In this document: piece by piece, positions 8,221 through 17,958 of the stretch
Layout of the letters: every line of letters starts with the position of its first letter
How positions within the stretch are numbered: position 1 is the first letter of the stretch
Source of the DNA: DATFDN01 sp963818885
GTDB lineage: Bacteria; Pseudomonadota; Alphaproteobacteria; Acetobacterales; Acetobacteraceae
Assembly: GCA_963818885.1 (NCBI GenBank)
Contig: CAWFTP010000003.1
Span: forward strand, 1,364,001-1,428,000
Reading direction: 5' to 3'
Length of the DNA: 64,000 nucleotides
The notes under the pieces: model-generated
The model's input: only the letters and a program-made list of their open reading frames with translations
Databases searched by the model: none
What the model was told of the DNA's origin: nothing
Translations under genes and position numbers: made by a program

Positions 8221-9469
8221 TCAGGCCCAGCCCTTGAACGGGAGCTCCAGCTTCACGGCTCGCCCGATCGGTCGGCCAGACCGGCACGTAGTTCGGTGCC
8301 CTGCAGCTGGATCATCAGCGAGTAGGCGAGCTCGTTCTGCCCCTGTGCGTTGAACTTGACCCCGTTGTAGTCGATCATCAGCACGCTCGACGGCAGGTCG
8401 GTCTTGACCAGCGCCTCGCGGATCGCGTCCGGCTTGGTCGATCCCGCCCGGTTGATCGCGTCGCACAGCACGAAGAACCCCTGCATCGACCGCGCGGTGG
8501 TGTCGTCCATGTCGCGCCCGGTCTTCTGCCTTGAACATGGCGTTGATCTTGTAGGTGATGCTGTCGGGCTTGCCGGGCACGAAGGCGCTGCGGTTGAGCG
8601 CGCCTTGCGCGATGGTGCCGACCGTCTTGACGAAGGACGGATCGGAGAAGCCCGAATCGTCACCGATCACGATCGGCGGGCGGAAGTCGAGCGTCTTCAT
8701 CGTCTTCAGGTACAGGATCGAATCCGACGTGTAGCTGATGAAGATCACCACATCCGGATTGGCGCTCTTGAGCTGGAGGACCTGCGGGGAGACATCGGTG
8801 CCGTTGGCGTTATACGCGATGCGCGCCGCGATCTTGACGTTGCGCTTGTTCGCGGTCTCGACCATCGAATCGGCGACCGAGGTGCCGTAGTCGGTGTTCT
8901 CATGCACCACCGCGATCTTCCCGGTCTGCGTGCCCTCCTTCGCCACCGCGGCGAGGAAGTCGAAATAGAGGCGCGCGAAATCGGGACCGTACGGGGTGGT
9001 CCGGAAGAACCATTTGTAACCGCGCTCGGTCAGGTTCGCCGCCGCGGATTCGCCGGCGACGAACGGGATGCCGTAGCGTTCGGCGACCGCGCTCGCGGTC
9101 AGCGTGCAGCTCGACTGATAGGCGCCGGTCAGCGCGACCACGTGATCCTGGGTGATCAGCCGCAGCGCGTCGCTCTGCGCGACGGCCGGAGCTGCCCTGG
9201 TTGTCGGCCCAGGCGATCTCCACCTTGGCGCCGCCCAGGTTGGGCAAACCGGCGTCCTTCGCGAGCGTAAGCGGCGCCAGTTCCGGAGTCGGCTTGTTGA
9301 TGATGTCGAGCGCAAGCTCGGCGGCCTGCTTGATCGACTGGCCGGCGGCGGCGGCATTGCCGCTCAGCGCCTCGATATAGCCGATCTTCACCGTCTCGGC
9401 GGCGAAAGCCCGTACCGGCAGCGCCGCCAGCGCCGACGCCGCGATGACGCCCCGCCGCGTGATGGACAT
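8221..9469 (-). CDS. livK: Periplasmic substrate-binding protein of the Liv-type ABC importer (frameshifted)
   Basis: This is the solute receptor for the operon. ATG 9469, preceded by GGGAGGAG, begins MSITRRGVIAASALAALPVRAFA, a signal peptide with a twin-arginine-like motif, then ETVKIGYIEALSGNAAAAGQ, the type I periplasmic-binding fold start. Mature family segments include ALTGAYQSSCTLTASAVAERYGIPFV near 9100 and VVHENTDYGTSVADSM near 8900. Frame changes occur near 9185 (one extra G), near 8525 and near 8285; the protein ends LELPFKGWA at 8221. The Peripla_BP_6 fold binds amino acids, amides or aromatic acids, so the ligand stays open. It is the first gene of the minus-strand operon. Confidence 0.9.
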
Positions 9470-9564
9470 TGTCTCCTCCCCGTTTCTTGTCCGCGCAGAA
9501 GCATAGTCGGGGCTTCCGCCCGACGATAGCCTCGTCACCGGCCCACCACGGCAAGGAGAAGCGG

Positions 9565-10356
9565 ATGGCATCGCTCAGGCTCACCCTGATCGGCGGACCG
9601 ACCGCGCTGATCGAGATCGGCGGCGTGAGGCTGCTGACCGACCCGACCTTCGATCCGCCCGGCGACTACCAGCTCCCGCACACGCGGCTGGTGAAGACCG
9701 CCGGCCCGGCGCTCGGCACGGATGCGATCGGGAAGATCGACGCGGTGCTGCTCAGCCACGACCAGCACGCCGACAATCTCGACCGCGCCGGCAAGGCGTT
9801 CCTCCCGCAAGCGGGCCGCGTGCTGACGACGCGCGCCGGCGCCGAGCGTCTCGGCGGCAACGCCCAGGGGCTCGCGGCATGGGACAATGTCACGTTGCCC
9901 ACGCCGGACGGGCGCCGCCTCCTCATCACCGCCACACCGGCGCGGCACGGCCCGGCCGGCATCGAGCCGCTCTCCGGGGACGTGATCGGCTTCGTGCTGA
10001 CGCTCGACGATCCGGTGGAGCAGACGGTCTACGTCACCGGCGACACGGTCTGGTACGATGGGCTCGCGGAGGTTGCCCGCCGCTTCCATCCGGCCCTGGT
10101 GATGCCCTTCGCGGGTGCCGCGCAGACACGCGGGGCGTTCCATCTGACGATGGACGTGAACGATGTGATCGAGACGGCGAACGCCTTCCCCGACGCCATG
10201 ATCGTTCCCCTGCACTATCACGGCTGGCGGCACTTCACGCAAAGCGGCGAGGATCTGGTCCGATCCTTCGAAACCCTCAGCATCGGCCCCCGTCTGCGCC
10301 TACTGGAGCCCGGGGTCCCGACGGAGTTCGCGCTAGGCGGCATCGCGCTGGGCTGA
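9565..10356 (+). CDS. Metallo-beta-lactamase-fold hydrolase, UlaG-like
   Basis: The 263-residue protein begins at ATG 9565 with AAGGAG seven bases upstream. The metal site appears as SHDQHADNLD (about residues 68-77), a variant of HxHxDH seen in UlaG/L-ascorbate-6-phosphate-lactonase-like and related proteins, with ATPARHGP near 130, VTGDTVWYDG near 160 and PLHYHGW near 217 completing it. The chain lacks a signal peptide and is probably cytosolic. The start lies 95 bases from the divergent livK start, so both promoters share that gap. The substrate is unknown. Confidence 0.85.
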   Translation: MASLRLTLIGGPTALIEIGGVRLLTDPTFDPPGDYQLPHTRLVKTAGPALGTDAIGKIDAVLLSHDQHADNLDRAGKAFLPQAGRVLTTRAGAERLGGNAQGLAAWDNVTLPTPDGRRLLITATPARHGPAGIEPLSGDVIGFVLTLDDPVEQTVYVTGDTVWYDGLAEVARRFHPALVMPFAGAAQTRGAFHLTMDVNDVIETANAFPDAMIVPLHYHGWRHFTQSGEDLVRSFETLSIGPRLRLLEPGVPTEFALGGIALG

Positions 10357-10486
10357 CCCCTCACCCGCTGCGCGCAAAAGCGCGGCGACCTCTCCCAGAG
10401 GGAGAGGTGCAATCGCCCGCGGCCGACGCGCGTATCGCCTCTCCCTCCGGGAGAGGCCGGACTCGCGTCAGCGAGCCGGGTGAGGG
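10357..10486. repeat. Palindromic repeat cluster between convergent genes, copy 2
   Basis: The outer arms CCCCTCACCCG (10357-10367) and CCGGGTGAGGG (10476-10486) enclose two smaller hairpins, CCTCTCCCAGAGGGAGAGG and CCTCTCCCTCCGGGAGAGG. The cluster fills the gap between the MBL-fold gene and the convergent nitronate monooxygenase gene. It can fold into a large cruciform and may serve as a bidirectional terminator. Confidence 0.8.
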
Positions 10487-10488
10487 CA

Positions 10489-11625
10489 CTACTCCCCCAC
10501 CAGGTCGCTCACCCGCTCCACCGCCTCCAAGAACTCCTGCTTGAACTCCTGCACCACCTGACCCGCCGAGCGCACGCCGAGTCGATCAATCCCACGCCCT
10601 GGCCGACGAAATACGTCACCATCTCGCGCGCCTTCGGATTGCCGGCCGCGGCCGCCTTGTCGACCGAGCGCAGCGCGTCACGGCTGATGACGCTCATCAG
10701 CGGCATCGGCAGGCTGCCGGGACTGTCCGGGTCGCGCTCCCACGCCTCGGTCCAGCTGGAGCGAAGCTGGCGCGCCGGCTTGCCGGTACGGCAGCGCACC
10801 CGCACCGCGTCGCGGCTCGACGCCGCGATCATCTTCTCGCGGAAGATCTCCGACGTCTCGCTCTCGGTGGTCGCGAGCCAGACCGAGCCGGTCCACGCGC
10901 CCGCCGCCCCCATCGCCATGCAGGCCGCCATCTGCGCGCCGTTCATGATGCCGCCCGCCGCCAGCACCGGCACGTCGCGGATCGGTTTGATCGCCTTCAG
11001 CACCTCCGGCACCAGCACCAATCGTCGAGACCTCGCCGCAATGCCCGCCCGCCTCGGTTCCCTGGACCACGAGGATATCGACCCCGGCATTCACCTGGCG
11101 GATCGCGTGCTCCTTGGCGCCGACCAGCGCGGCGACCGGCACGCCGTGCCTGCGGCCCATCGCGATCATCTCCGGCGGCGGCACGCCGAGCGCATTGGCG
11201 ATCAGCCGGATCGGATGCTCGAACGCGGCATCGAGCACGCGTAGCGCATTGTCCTTGTCGAACGGCTGCGGCTCGTTGTCGGAGAACGCGGCAACCTCGA
11301 GCTTCACGCCGGCATCCGCCAGGAGCTTCGCGGTGAAGTCGCGATGGCGCCGCGGCACGCGGTTCTTGAGCGAGTTGTACGTCACGTGCGTCTCGCCCGC
11401 CGTCGCCATGTTGTCGGGCACCAGCACGTCGATGCCGTACGGCTTGCCGCCGACATGCTCGTCGATCCATGTCAGCTCCTGGTGCACCGTCTCCGGCGTG
11501 TGCGCGGTCGCGCCGAACACGCCGAAGCCGCCGGCCCGGCTCACCGCCGCCACCACGTCGCGGCAGTGGCTGAAGGCGAACAGCGGGAACTCGATGCCCA
11601 GCATGTCGCAGACAGGTGATTTCAT
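10489..11625 (-). CDS. Nitronate monooxygenase / 2-nitropropane dioxygenase-like flavoprotein (frameshifted)
   Basis: FMN-dependent enzymes of this family oxidise alkyl nitronates or act as enoyl reductases. ATG 11625 begins MKSPVCDMLGIEFPLFAF, the usual N-terminus with a barrel start; VVQGTEAGGHCGEVST near 11070 is the FMN-phosphate and active-site region with the glycine-rich GTEAGGH motif. A shift near 11020 moves to LVPEVLKAIKPIRDVPVLAAGGIMNG, the second phosphate-binding strand. A further shift near 10575 gives the end VRSAGQVVQEFKQEFLEAV and the stop at 10489. The start codon overlaps the pepN stop (TGATG), so it is translationally coupled to pepN. The physiological substrate is not evident. 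Confidence 0.85.
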
Positions 11626-14162
11626 CACGCAAGACTCCGGGCCACCATCTCCGCGGTATTCTTCGACAGGCCCGGCGTCTCGGCGATCCGGCGCAGCTCC
11701 GCCTGCATCAGCGCGCCGCGCGCCGGATCAAGCCGGCGCCACTGCCCGAGTGGCGAGGACAGCCGCGCCGCGACCTGCGGATTGGCCGGATCGAGCGCTA
11801 GGATGACGTCGGCGAGAAACCGGTATCCCGCGCCGGACGCGCTGTGAAACCGCACCTGGTTGGCCGAGAAGCTCCCGGCCAGCGCCCGCACGCGGTTCGG
11901 GTTGCGCATGTCGAAGTCCGGATGCGCGGCGAGCGCGCGCACCGCCTCCACCGTTCCGGGCAGCGGCGAAGCCGCCTGGATCGCGAACCACTTGTCGAGC
12001 ACCAGGGCATCATGCCGCCACGCCGCGTGGAACGCGGCGAGCGCCGCCTGCCGCTCCGGACAGTCGATCGCGGCGAGCACGCCGAGTGCCGCCAGCACAT
12101 CCGTCATATTGGCCTTGGCATCGAACTGCGCCTTGGCGAGCCGCACCCCCTCCGCGCCGCCGTCCGCGCCGAGATACGCGAGGCACGTGTTGCGCAGCGC
12201 CCGCCGCCCGATTGACACGCCGTCGACGCGATACGGCCCGGTGTCGGTCAGCCGCTCGTAGGTCGCCCGTAGCTCGCTGCGCAACGCATGGGCGATCGCG
12301 ACCCGCGCCGCCTGCCGCGCGGCATGGATCGCGTCGACATCGGCGACGTCCATCTGGTCGAACAGATAGGATTCCGACGGCAAACTCATCGCCTCGGCCG
12401 CGAAGGCGGGGTCGGCGTCCGTCTGCGCGAGGCTCGCGCGCACCGCCTCGATCAGCCCTTCCAGCGGCTTGCCGCCCAGCAGCACCCCGGTCGCGTATTG
12501 CTGCCCCGAGTCCCAACGCGCGAACGGGTCGGTGTCGTGCGCGGCGAGGAACCGCAGCTGCTCCTCGGTGATGCCGCGCAGCTTTACCGGCGCGGAGAAC
12601 TCGCGCAGCAGCGACGGCACCGGCCGGGGCACGTCGTCGAAGGTGAAGGACTGCTCGGATTCGGTCAGCGTCAGCAGCGTGCTCACAACCTCGCCGCCGT
12701 CCGGCGCGATCAGTCCCATCGCCATCGGAACCACCTGCGCCAGGCGGTCGGCATTGCGCTGGCGCAGGATCAGCGTGTAGCGCCGCCCCGCCTCATCATA
12801 GTTCTCAGATGCCGTGACCTCGGGCGTACCGGCCTCGTGGTACCAACGGCGGAACTGGGTTAGATCGGTGCCAGACGCATCCTCCATGCAGCGGACGAAG
12901 TCCTCGATCGTCACGGCCTCGTTGTCGTGGCGCTTAAAGTACAGGTCCATCCCTCGGCGGAACGCCTCGCGCCCGATCAGGGTCGCCATCATGCGGATGA
13001 CCTCCGCGCCCTTGTTGTAGACCGTCGCGGTGTAGAAATTATCTATCGCGACGTAGTGGTCCGGCTGTACCGGATGCGACAGCGGCCCGGCGTCCTCGCG
13101 GAACTGCGCCGCGCGCAGCACGCGCACGTCCTCGATGCGCTTCACCGCGCGCGAGCCCTGGTCCATCGAGAACTCCTGGTCGCGATAGACCGTCAGCCCT
13201 TCCTTGAGCGAGAGCTGGAACCAGTCGCGGCAGGTGACGCGGTCGCCGGTCCAGTTGTGGAAATACTCGTGCGCGATGACGCTCTCGATGCCCTGGTAGT
13301 CGCCGTCCGTCGCGGTCTCCGGCCGCGCCAGCACGTATTTGGTGTTGAAGACATTGAGCCCCTTGTTCTCCATCGCGCCCATGTTGAAGTCCGACACGGC
13401 GGCGATGTTGAACACGTCGAGGTCGTATTCGAGGCCGAACACCTCCTCGTCCCATTTCATCGCTTTCTTGAGCGACGCCATCGCGTGCCCGCAGCTCACC
13501 TCGTCGCCACGCCGCACATAGATGCCCAGCGCCACGTCGCGCCCGGATCTCGTGGTGAAGCGGTCGCGCACCGCGACGAGGTCGCCGGCGACGAGCGCGA
13601 ACAGATAACTCGGCTTCGGATGCGGATCGGTCCAGACGATGCGCCGCCTTCCGCCACCGACCTCCTCCGCCGCGCCCGGATTGCCGTTCGAAAGCATCAC
13701 CGGCAAATCGGACGTGATGCTCACCGCGAAGCGCGCCATCACGTCGGGCCGGTCGGGGAAATAGGTGATGCGCCGGAACCCCTCCGCCTCGCACTGCGTG
13801 AAGAAGGCGCCGTTGGACAGATAGAGGCCCGACAGCTCCGTGTTGTCGCGCGGGTTGATCGTGGTCTCGATCTCCAGGGTGAACGCGTCGGGCGGATCGG
13901 CGATGGCCAGCGAATCCGCGCCCACCTCGTAGCGGTTGGCGCCCAGCGCCTCGCCATCGATCGCGATCCGCTCCACCTTCTGGCCGGCGCCATCCAGGCG
14001 CAGCGGGCCGGGCCCGTTGCGACGCAGATGCAGGCGCGAGCGCACCCGGGTGGCCGTCTCGTGCAGGTCGAAATCCAGCGTGACGTGATCGACCAGGAAA
14101 GCCGGCGGACGGTAGTCGGCGAGTCGCGTCTCCCGTAGGGCGGGCTGGGCGTCGTCTTGCAT
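11625..14162 (-). CDS. pepN: Aminopeptidase N (M1 zinc metallopeptidase)
   Basis: PepN removes N-terminal residues from peptides in the cytosol. The 845-residue protein carries the substrate-anchoring GAMEN motif at about 262-266, the zinc site HEYFHNW at 298-304 and the third ligand Glu in LKEGLTVYRDQE about 19 residues later. This is the full-length bacterial PepN layout with a long helical C-terminal domain. ATG 14162 is preferred because GGAGG stands five bases upstream, although the frame is open to 14225. Its stop overlaps the start of the downstream nitronate monooxygenase gene. The frame is intact over its 2.5 kb, unlike its neighbours. Confidence 0.96.
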   Translation of the reverse strand: MQDDAQPALRETRLADYRPPAFLVDHVTLDFDLHETATRVRSRLHLRRNGPGPLRLDGAGQKVERIAIDGEALGANRYEVGADSLAIADPPDAFTLEIETTINPRDNTELSGLYLSNGAFFTQCEAEGFRRITYFPDRPDVMARFAVSITSDLPVMLSNGNPGAAEEVGGGRRRIVWTDPHPKPSYLFALVAGDLVAVRDRFTTRSGRDVALGIYVRRGDEVSCGHAMASLKKAMKWDEEVFGLEYDLDVFNIAAVSDFNMGAMENKGLNVFNTKYVLARPETATDGDYQGIESVIAHEYFHNWTGDRVTCRDWFQLSLKEGLTVYRDQEFSMDQGSRAVKRIEDVRVLRAAQFREDAGPLSHPVQPDHYVAIDNFYTATVYNKGAEVIRMMATLIGREAFRRGMDLYFKRHDNEAVTIEDFVRCMEDASGTDLTQFRRWYHEAGTPEVTASENYDEAGRRYTLILRQRNADRLAQVVPMAMGLIAPDGGEVVSTLLTLTESEQSFTFDDVPRPVPSLLREFSAPVKLRGITEEQLRFLAAHDTDPFARWDSGQQYATGVLLGGKPLEGLIEAVRASLAQTDADPAFAAEAMSLPSESYLFDQMDVADVDAIHAARQAARVAIAHALRSELRATYERLTDTGPYRVDGVSIGRRALRNTCLAYLGADGGAEGVRLAKAQFDAKANMTDVLAALGVLAAIDCPERQAALAAFHAAWRHDALVLDKWFAIQAASPLPGTVEAVRALAAHPDFDMRNPNRVRALAGSFSANQVRFHSASGAGYRFLADVILALDPANPQVAARLSSPLGQWRRLDPARGALMQAELRRIAETPGLSKNTAEMVARSLA

Positions 14163-14239
14163 CTCATCCTCCGGAACCTGCCCGTCTATAGCGCCGCCAC
14201 GGCACGCCCCGCTAATCTCGGACATCGACGGAGGGGCGG

Positions 14240-15094
14240 ATGCAATCCTGGCGCGTGGGTGACGTGACTATCACCAAGCTGGTGGAGCTGGAGGCGACTG
14301 GGGGCAGCCGGTTCCTGCTGCCGCAAGCGACCCCCGAAACCATCCTGCCGATCGCCTGGCTGCGTCCGCATTTCGCCGACGAGAACGGGCGCCTCAAGAT
14401 GAGCATCCACGCCTTCCTGGTGCAGACGCCGGATCGGAAGATCATCGTCGATACCTGCCTTGGCAACGACAAGGAGAACCGGCGCATCCCGCACTGGAAC
14501 AACCTGCACGGTCCGTTCCTGCGCGACCTCGCCGACGCGGGCTTCCCACGCGAGGCGATCGACACGGTGCTGTGCACCCATCTGCATGTGGATCATGTCG
14601 GCTGGAACACGATAAAGCTCGACGGGCGCTGGGTGCCGACCTTCCCGCAAGCCCGCTACCTGATGGGCCGCCGCGAGTTCGAGCACTGGACGACACAGAC
14701 GGAACGACCCGACATGGCCCCGATCATGGCCGATTCCGTGCTGCCGGTGTACAACTCGGGTCTCGTCGATCTGGTCGAGACCGATCACCGCCTGTCGCCG
14801 GAGATCAGCCTGATCCCCAGCTTCGGACACACGCCGGGCCATTGCAGCGTGCGCATCGCCTCGCGCGGGGAAGAGGCGCTGATCACCGGCGACTTCCTGC
14901 ACCATCCCTGCCAGATCGCGCACCCCGAGTGGTCCTCGACAGCCGATTGGAACCCCGATCAGGCGCACCACACGCGGCTGCGCATGTACGAGGAACTCGC
15001 CGGCAAGCCGGTGCTGGTGCTCGGCACGCATTTCGCCGGTGCCACGGCGGGGCGCATCGTGCGCGATGGAGCGGTGTTTCGCCTTGAGGTCTGA
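14240..15094 (+). CDS. Metallo-beta-lactamase-fold hydrolase (lactonase-like)
   Basis: The 284-residue protein has the dinuclear zinc motif THLHVDHVGW (His114, His116, Asp118, His119), followed by FGHTPGHCSVRI near 198-209, ITGDFLHHP near 218 and GTHFAG near 263. The order and spacing fit the AHL-lactonase/quorum-quenching-like and glyoxalase-II-like branch. There is no signal peptide. The start at ATG 14240 follows GGAGGGGCGG, and the divergent pepN start is 78 bases away. The 3' end overlaps the next hydrolase start by about 29 bases, so the two are probably co-transcribed. Its substrate cannot be read from sequence. Confidence 0.87.
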   Translation: MQSWRVGDVTITKLVELEATGGSRFLLPQATPETILPIAWLRPHFADENGRLKMSIHAFLVQTPDRKIIVDTCLGNDKENRRIPHWNNLHGPFLRDLADAGFPREAIDTVLCTHLHVDHVGWNTIKLDGRWVPTFPQARYLMGRREFEHWTTQTERPDMAPIMADSVLPVYNSGLVDLVETDHRLSPEISLIPSFGHTPGHCSVRIASRGEEALITGDFLHHPCQIAHPEWSSTADWNPDQAHHTRLRMYEELAGKPVLVLGTHFAGATAGRIVRDGAVFRLEV

Positions 15095-17000
15095 ATCGGT
15101 CTGGATTCCGCTCGCTGATGGCACGCGGCTGTCCGCGCACATCTGGCATCCGGACGGGAAGGAGCGGGTGCCCGCGATCCTCGAATACCTGCCGTACCGG
15201 CATCGCGACGGCACCTGGGATCGCGACGCTCTCACCTATCCGTGGCTCGCCGCGCAGGGCTACGCCGGGGTGCGGGTCGACATCCGTGGCAGCGGGGAAT
15301 CCGACGGGCTGCTGTCGGACGAATACACCTCGCAGGAGCAGGAAGACGCGCTGGAGGTGATCGCCTGGATCGCGGCGCAGCCCTGGTGCACGGGCGCGGT
15401 CGGGATGATGGGCATCTCCTGGGGCGGGTTCAACGCGCTGCAAGTCGCCGCGCGACGCCCGCCGGCGCTGCGGGCGATCGTGACCGTATGCTCCACGGAC
15501 GACCGCTACGCCGACGACGTGCACTACATGGGCGGCGCGCTGCTCACCTCCAATTTCGGCTGGGCCTTCGCGTTGCAAGGCATCATCGCAACACCGCCCG
15601 ATCCGGCGGTCATCGGCGAGGGGTGGCGGGAGATGTGGCGCGAGCGGCTGGAGGCGGCGCCGCTCTACGCCCTTCCCTGGCTTCGCCATCTGACGCGCGA
15701 CGCCTATTGGCGGCACGGCTCCGTATGCGAGGACTGGGACGCGATCGCCTGCCCCGTCTACGCGATGGGCGGTTGGACCGACGCCTACACGAATGCAATC
15801 CCGCGCATGCTGACCGGGCTCGGCGTGCCGCGCGCCGCGCTGATCGGCCCGTGGGCGCACAAATACCCGCATATCGGCGTGCCCGGACCCGCGGCCGGGT
15901 TCCTCCAGGAATCGCGCGGCTGGTGGGACCGCTGGCTGAAAGGCACTGACACCGCCGCCCCGCCATTCCTGCGCGTCTGGATGATGGAGAGCGTACGCCC
16001 GGCGCCAATGTCCGAGACGCGGCCCGGCCGCTGGATCGAGGAGCCGTCCTGGCCGCCGCAATCCGTCTCCCCGCGCATGCTGTTCCTGACGCAACGCGGG
16101 CTCGGCCAGACCGCCGACGGATCGGCCCGCACCGTATGCTCGCCCCAGCACCTCGGCGCGACCGGCGGCAACTGGTGCCCGTTCGGGTTGACGCCCGACG
16201 ACGCGGACGACCAGCGCGAGGACGACGCACTCTCTGAGGTCTGGGACAGCCCGCCGCTGACCGAGCGGACCGAAATCCTCGGCGCGCCGGAGTTGACCTT
16301 CGCCTGCGACGCACGGGCGGGACACGTGATCGCGCGGCTATGCGATGTTCACCCCGACGGAGCGAGCCTGCGGGTGAGCTACGGCGTGGTGAACCTCGCC
16401 CAGCACAGCGGTGGCACGGTGCGCCTGAAGCTGAACGACGCCGCCTTCGCCTTCCCGCCGGGCCATCGCGTCCGCGTCGCGATCTCCACCGCCTACTGGC
16501 CGATCGTCTGGCCCGCCGCCATCGCGGCCCCCATCGCCCTGCGCGAGGCGCGCCTGACGCTGCCGGTCCGCCGCGCGCGCGCCACCGAACCGGCGATCGA
16601 GGTCCCGCCGGCCGAGACTGCGCCCCCGGCGGCGCGGACCGTCTTGCGCGCGGGACGCTCGATCCGCGAACGCGGACGCGACATCGGGACGGGTGAGTGG
16701 TTCTGGCGCGCGGTAGAGACGCCGATCCGCTTCCGCATCGACGCGCTCGGCACCGAGATCGGCATGGAATCGCGCACCGAATGCCGCATCCGCGACGACG
16801 ACCCGCTGAGCGCGACGATGACGATGGATCGGGTGCAGACGATCCTGCGCGGCGCGGTCGAGACGCGCGTCACCCTGAGCGCCCGTATCGGCGCGACGGC
16901 CGAGGCGTACATGATAGAGGCGCTGCTGGAAGCGTTCGACGGGCCCGAGCTGGTGTGCCGGCGCGAGTGGCGAGAGTCAGTCGCCCGGGAAGGGAAATAG
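15066..17000 (+). CDS. CocE/NonD family hydrolase (X-Pro dipeptidyl-peptidase-like esterase)
   Basis: The 644-residue protein has an N-terminal alpha/beta-hydrolase domain with the nucleophile Ser118 in MMGISWGGFNALQ and an oxyanion-region segment VRVDIRGSGESDG at 69-81. A C-terminal jelly-roll domain (about 380-540) holds the strand segments typical of PF08530, and a further 100-residue beta-rich tail follows. Relatives include cocaine esterase, glutaryl-7-ACA acylase and X-Pro dipeptidyl peptidases. ATG 15066 lies within the preceding gene; an earlier in-frame ATG at 15039 is also possible. The natural ester or amide substrate is unknown. Confidence 0.9.
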   Translation: MERCFALRSESVWIPLADGTRLSAHIWHPDGKERVPAILEYLPYRHRDGTWDRDALTYPWLAAQGYAGVRVDIRGSGESDGLLSDEYTSQEQEDALEVIAWIAAQPWCTGAVGMMGISWGGFNALQVAARRPPALRAIVTVCSTDDRYADDVHYMGGALLTSNFGWAFALQGIIATPPDPAVIGEGWREMWRERLEAAPLYALPWLRHLTRDAYWRHGSVCEDWDAIACPVYAMGGWTDAYTNAIPRMLTGLGVPRAALIGPWAHKYPHIGVPGPAAGFLQESRGWWDRWLKGTDTAAPPFLRVWMMESVRPAPMSETRPGRWIEEPSWPPQSVSPRMLFLTQRGLGQTADGSARTVCSPQHLGATGGNWCPFGLTPDDADDQREDDALSEVWDSPPLTERTEILGAPELTFACDARAGHVIARLCDVHPDGASLRVSYGVVNLAQHSGGTVRLKLNDAAFAFPPGHRVRVAISTAYWPIVWPAAIAAPIALREARLTLPVRRARATEPAIEVPPAETAPPAARTVLRAGRSIRERGRDIGTGEWFWRAVETPIRFRIDALGTEIGMESRTECRIRDDDPLSATMTMDRVQTILRGAVETRVTLSARIGATAEAYMIEALLEAFDGPELVCRREWRESVAREGK

Positions 17001-17002
17001 AA

Positions 17003-17101
17003 TCCCCTCGCCCGCTTGCGGGAGAGGTCGCGGAGCGAAGCGACGCGGGTGAGGGCGCCCTCACCCTGCCTCTCCCCCCGCGCCGCGGGGGGAGAGGGCT
17101 A
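17003..17101. repeat. Palindromic repeat cluster between convergent genes, copy 3
   Basis: Two back-to-back inverted repeats are present: CCCGCTTGCGGGAGAGG followed by GCGGGTGAGGG, and GCCCTCACC with CCTCTCCCCCCGCG facing CGCGGGGGGAGAGG. They fill the space between the CocE-like gene and the convergent Bax-inhibitor gene. The CCTCTCCC and CCCTCACC words are the same as in the other three clusters of this window. Confidence 0.78.
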
Positions 17102-17108
17102 GTGGTAG

Positions 17109-17883
17109 CTACCGCCGGCTCGAATTGCCGAACAGCTGCAGCAGCAGGATGAACAGGTTGATGAAGTTCAGATACAGGCTCAGCGCGTCATAGACGCTGC
17201 GCTTCGCCGCACCATCCGTGCCCTCGGCATAGGCATACTGGATGTAGGTCGACTTGATGCGCTGGGTGTCGTAGGCGGTCAGACCGACGAAGACCAGTAC
17301 GCCGATCACGCTCACCGCGAACTGCATCGCGCTGCTGCGCAGGAAGATGTTCACCACGCTCGCGACGATGACCCCGATCAGCCCCATTATCAGGAAGCTG
17401 CCGAAGCGGCTTAAGTCGGTGCGCGTCGTGTAGCCGTAGATGCTCATCGCCGCGAACGTGCCGGCGGTGATGAAGAACACTCGCGCGATTGAGTCGCCCG
17501 TGTAGGTCAGGAAGATGCTGGTCAGGCTCGCGCCCATGGCGGCGCAGAACACCCAATAGAGCGTCTGCGCGGCGGTACGCGACAGCTTGTTGATCCCGAA
17601 GCTGAGCACCAGGACGAAGACCAGCGGGGCGAAGATCGCGATCATCGCCAGCGGTCCGGCGGTGCGGACCATCCCGTTCGGGGTGGCGACCATCGGGTAG
17701 AAGGCGTTGATCAGGCTCGTGTTGGCGATGGCCCAGGCCACGATGCCGGTCAGCACCAAGCCGGAGGCCATCCAGTTGTAGACCCGGAGCATGTACAGCC
17801 CGTAGGCCGGCATCATAGACCGCGGTCGCAGCGGTCGCGCTCTGATTGCCCGGGTAGGTCCGGAAATCGGGACTATAGGCCAT
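17109..17883 (-). CDS. Bax inhibitor-1 / YccA family membrane protein (N-terminal frameshift)
   Basis: This is a seven-helix inner-membrane protein of the BI-1/TMBIM family, linked in bacteria to pH-sensitive calcium leak and to FtsH control. ATG 17883, after GGGAAG, reads MAYSPDFRTYPGNQSATAATAVYDAGLR; a single-base shift near 17812 joins this to YMLRVYNWMASGLVLTGIVAW. The family signature VFVGLTAYDTQRIK lies near the C-terminus with the conserved Asp pair region, and the tail is SLYLNFINLFILLLQLFG. It is transcribed convergently to the CocE-like gene with a palindromic repeat between. Confidence 0.9.
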
Positions 17884-17958
17884 GGCTTCCCTGTTCCTCT
17901 CACGCGGCCGAGAGCCGCGCCGTTAATGTGGCGCTTCGCCGATCCGCTTCAAGCGTGA

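Noticed and set aside
4865..9469. Degraded, non-functional Liv operon
   Set aside because: The indels compensate inside genes and all motifs remain; the same error pattern affects the essential metK, so decay is not the best explanation.
14240..15094. Calling the MBL-fold enzyme an AHL lactonase
   Set aside because: The THLHVDHVGW motif is shared with many MBL branches and the lactonase-specific residues cannot be confirmed by eye.
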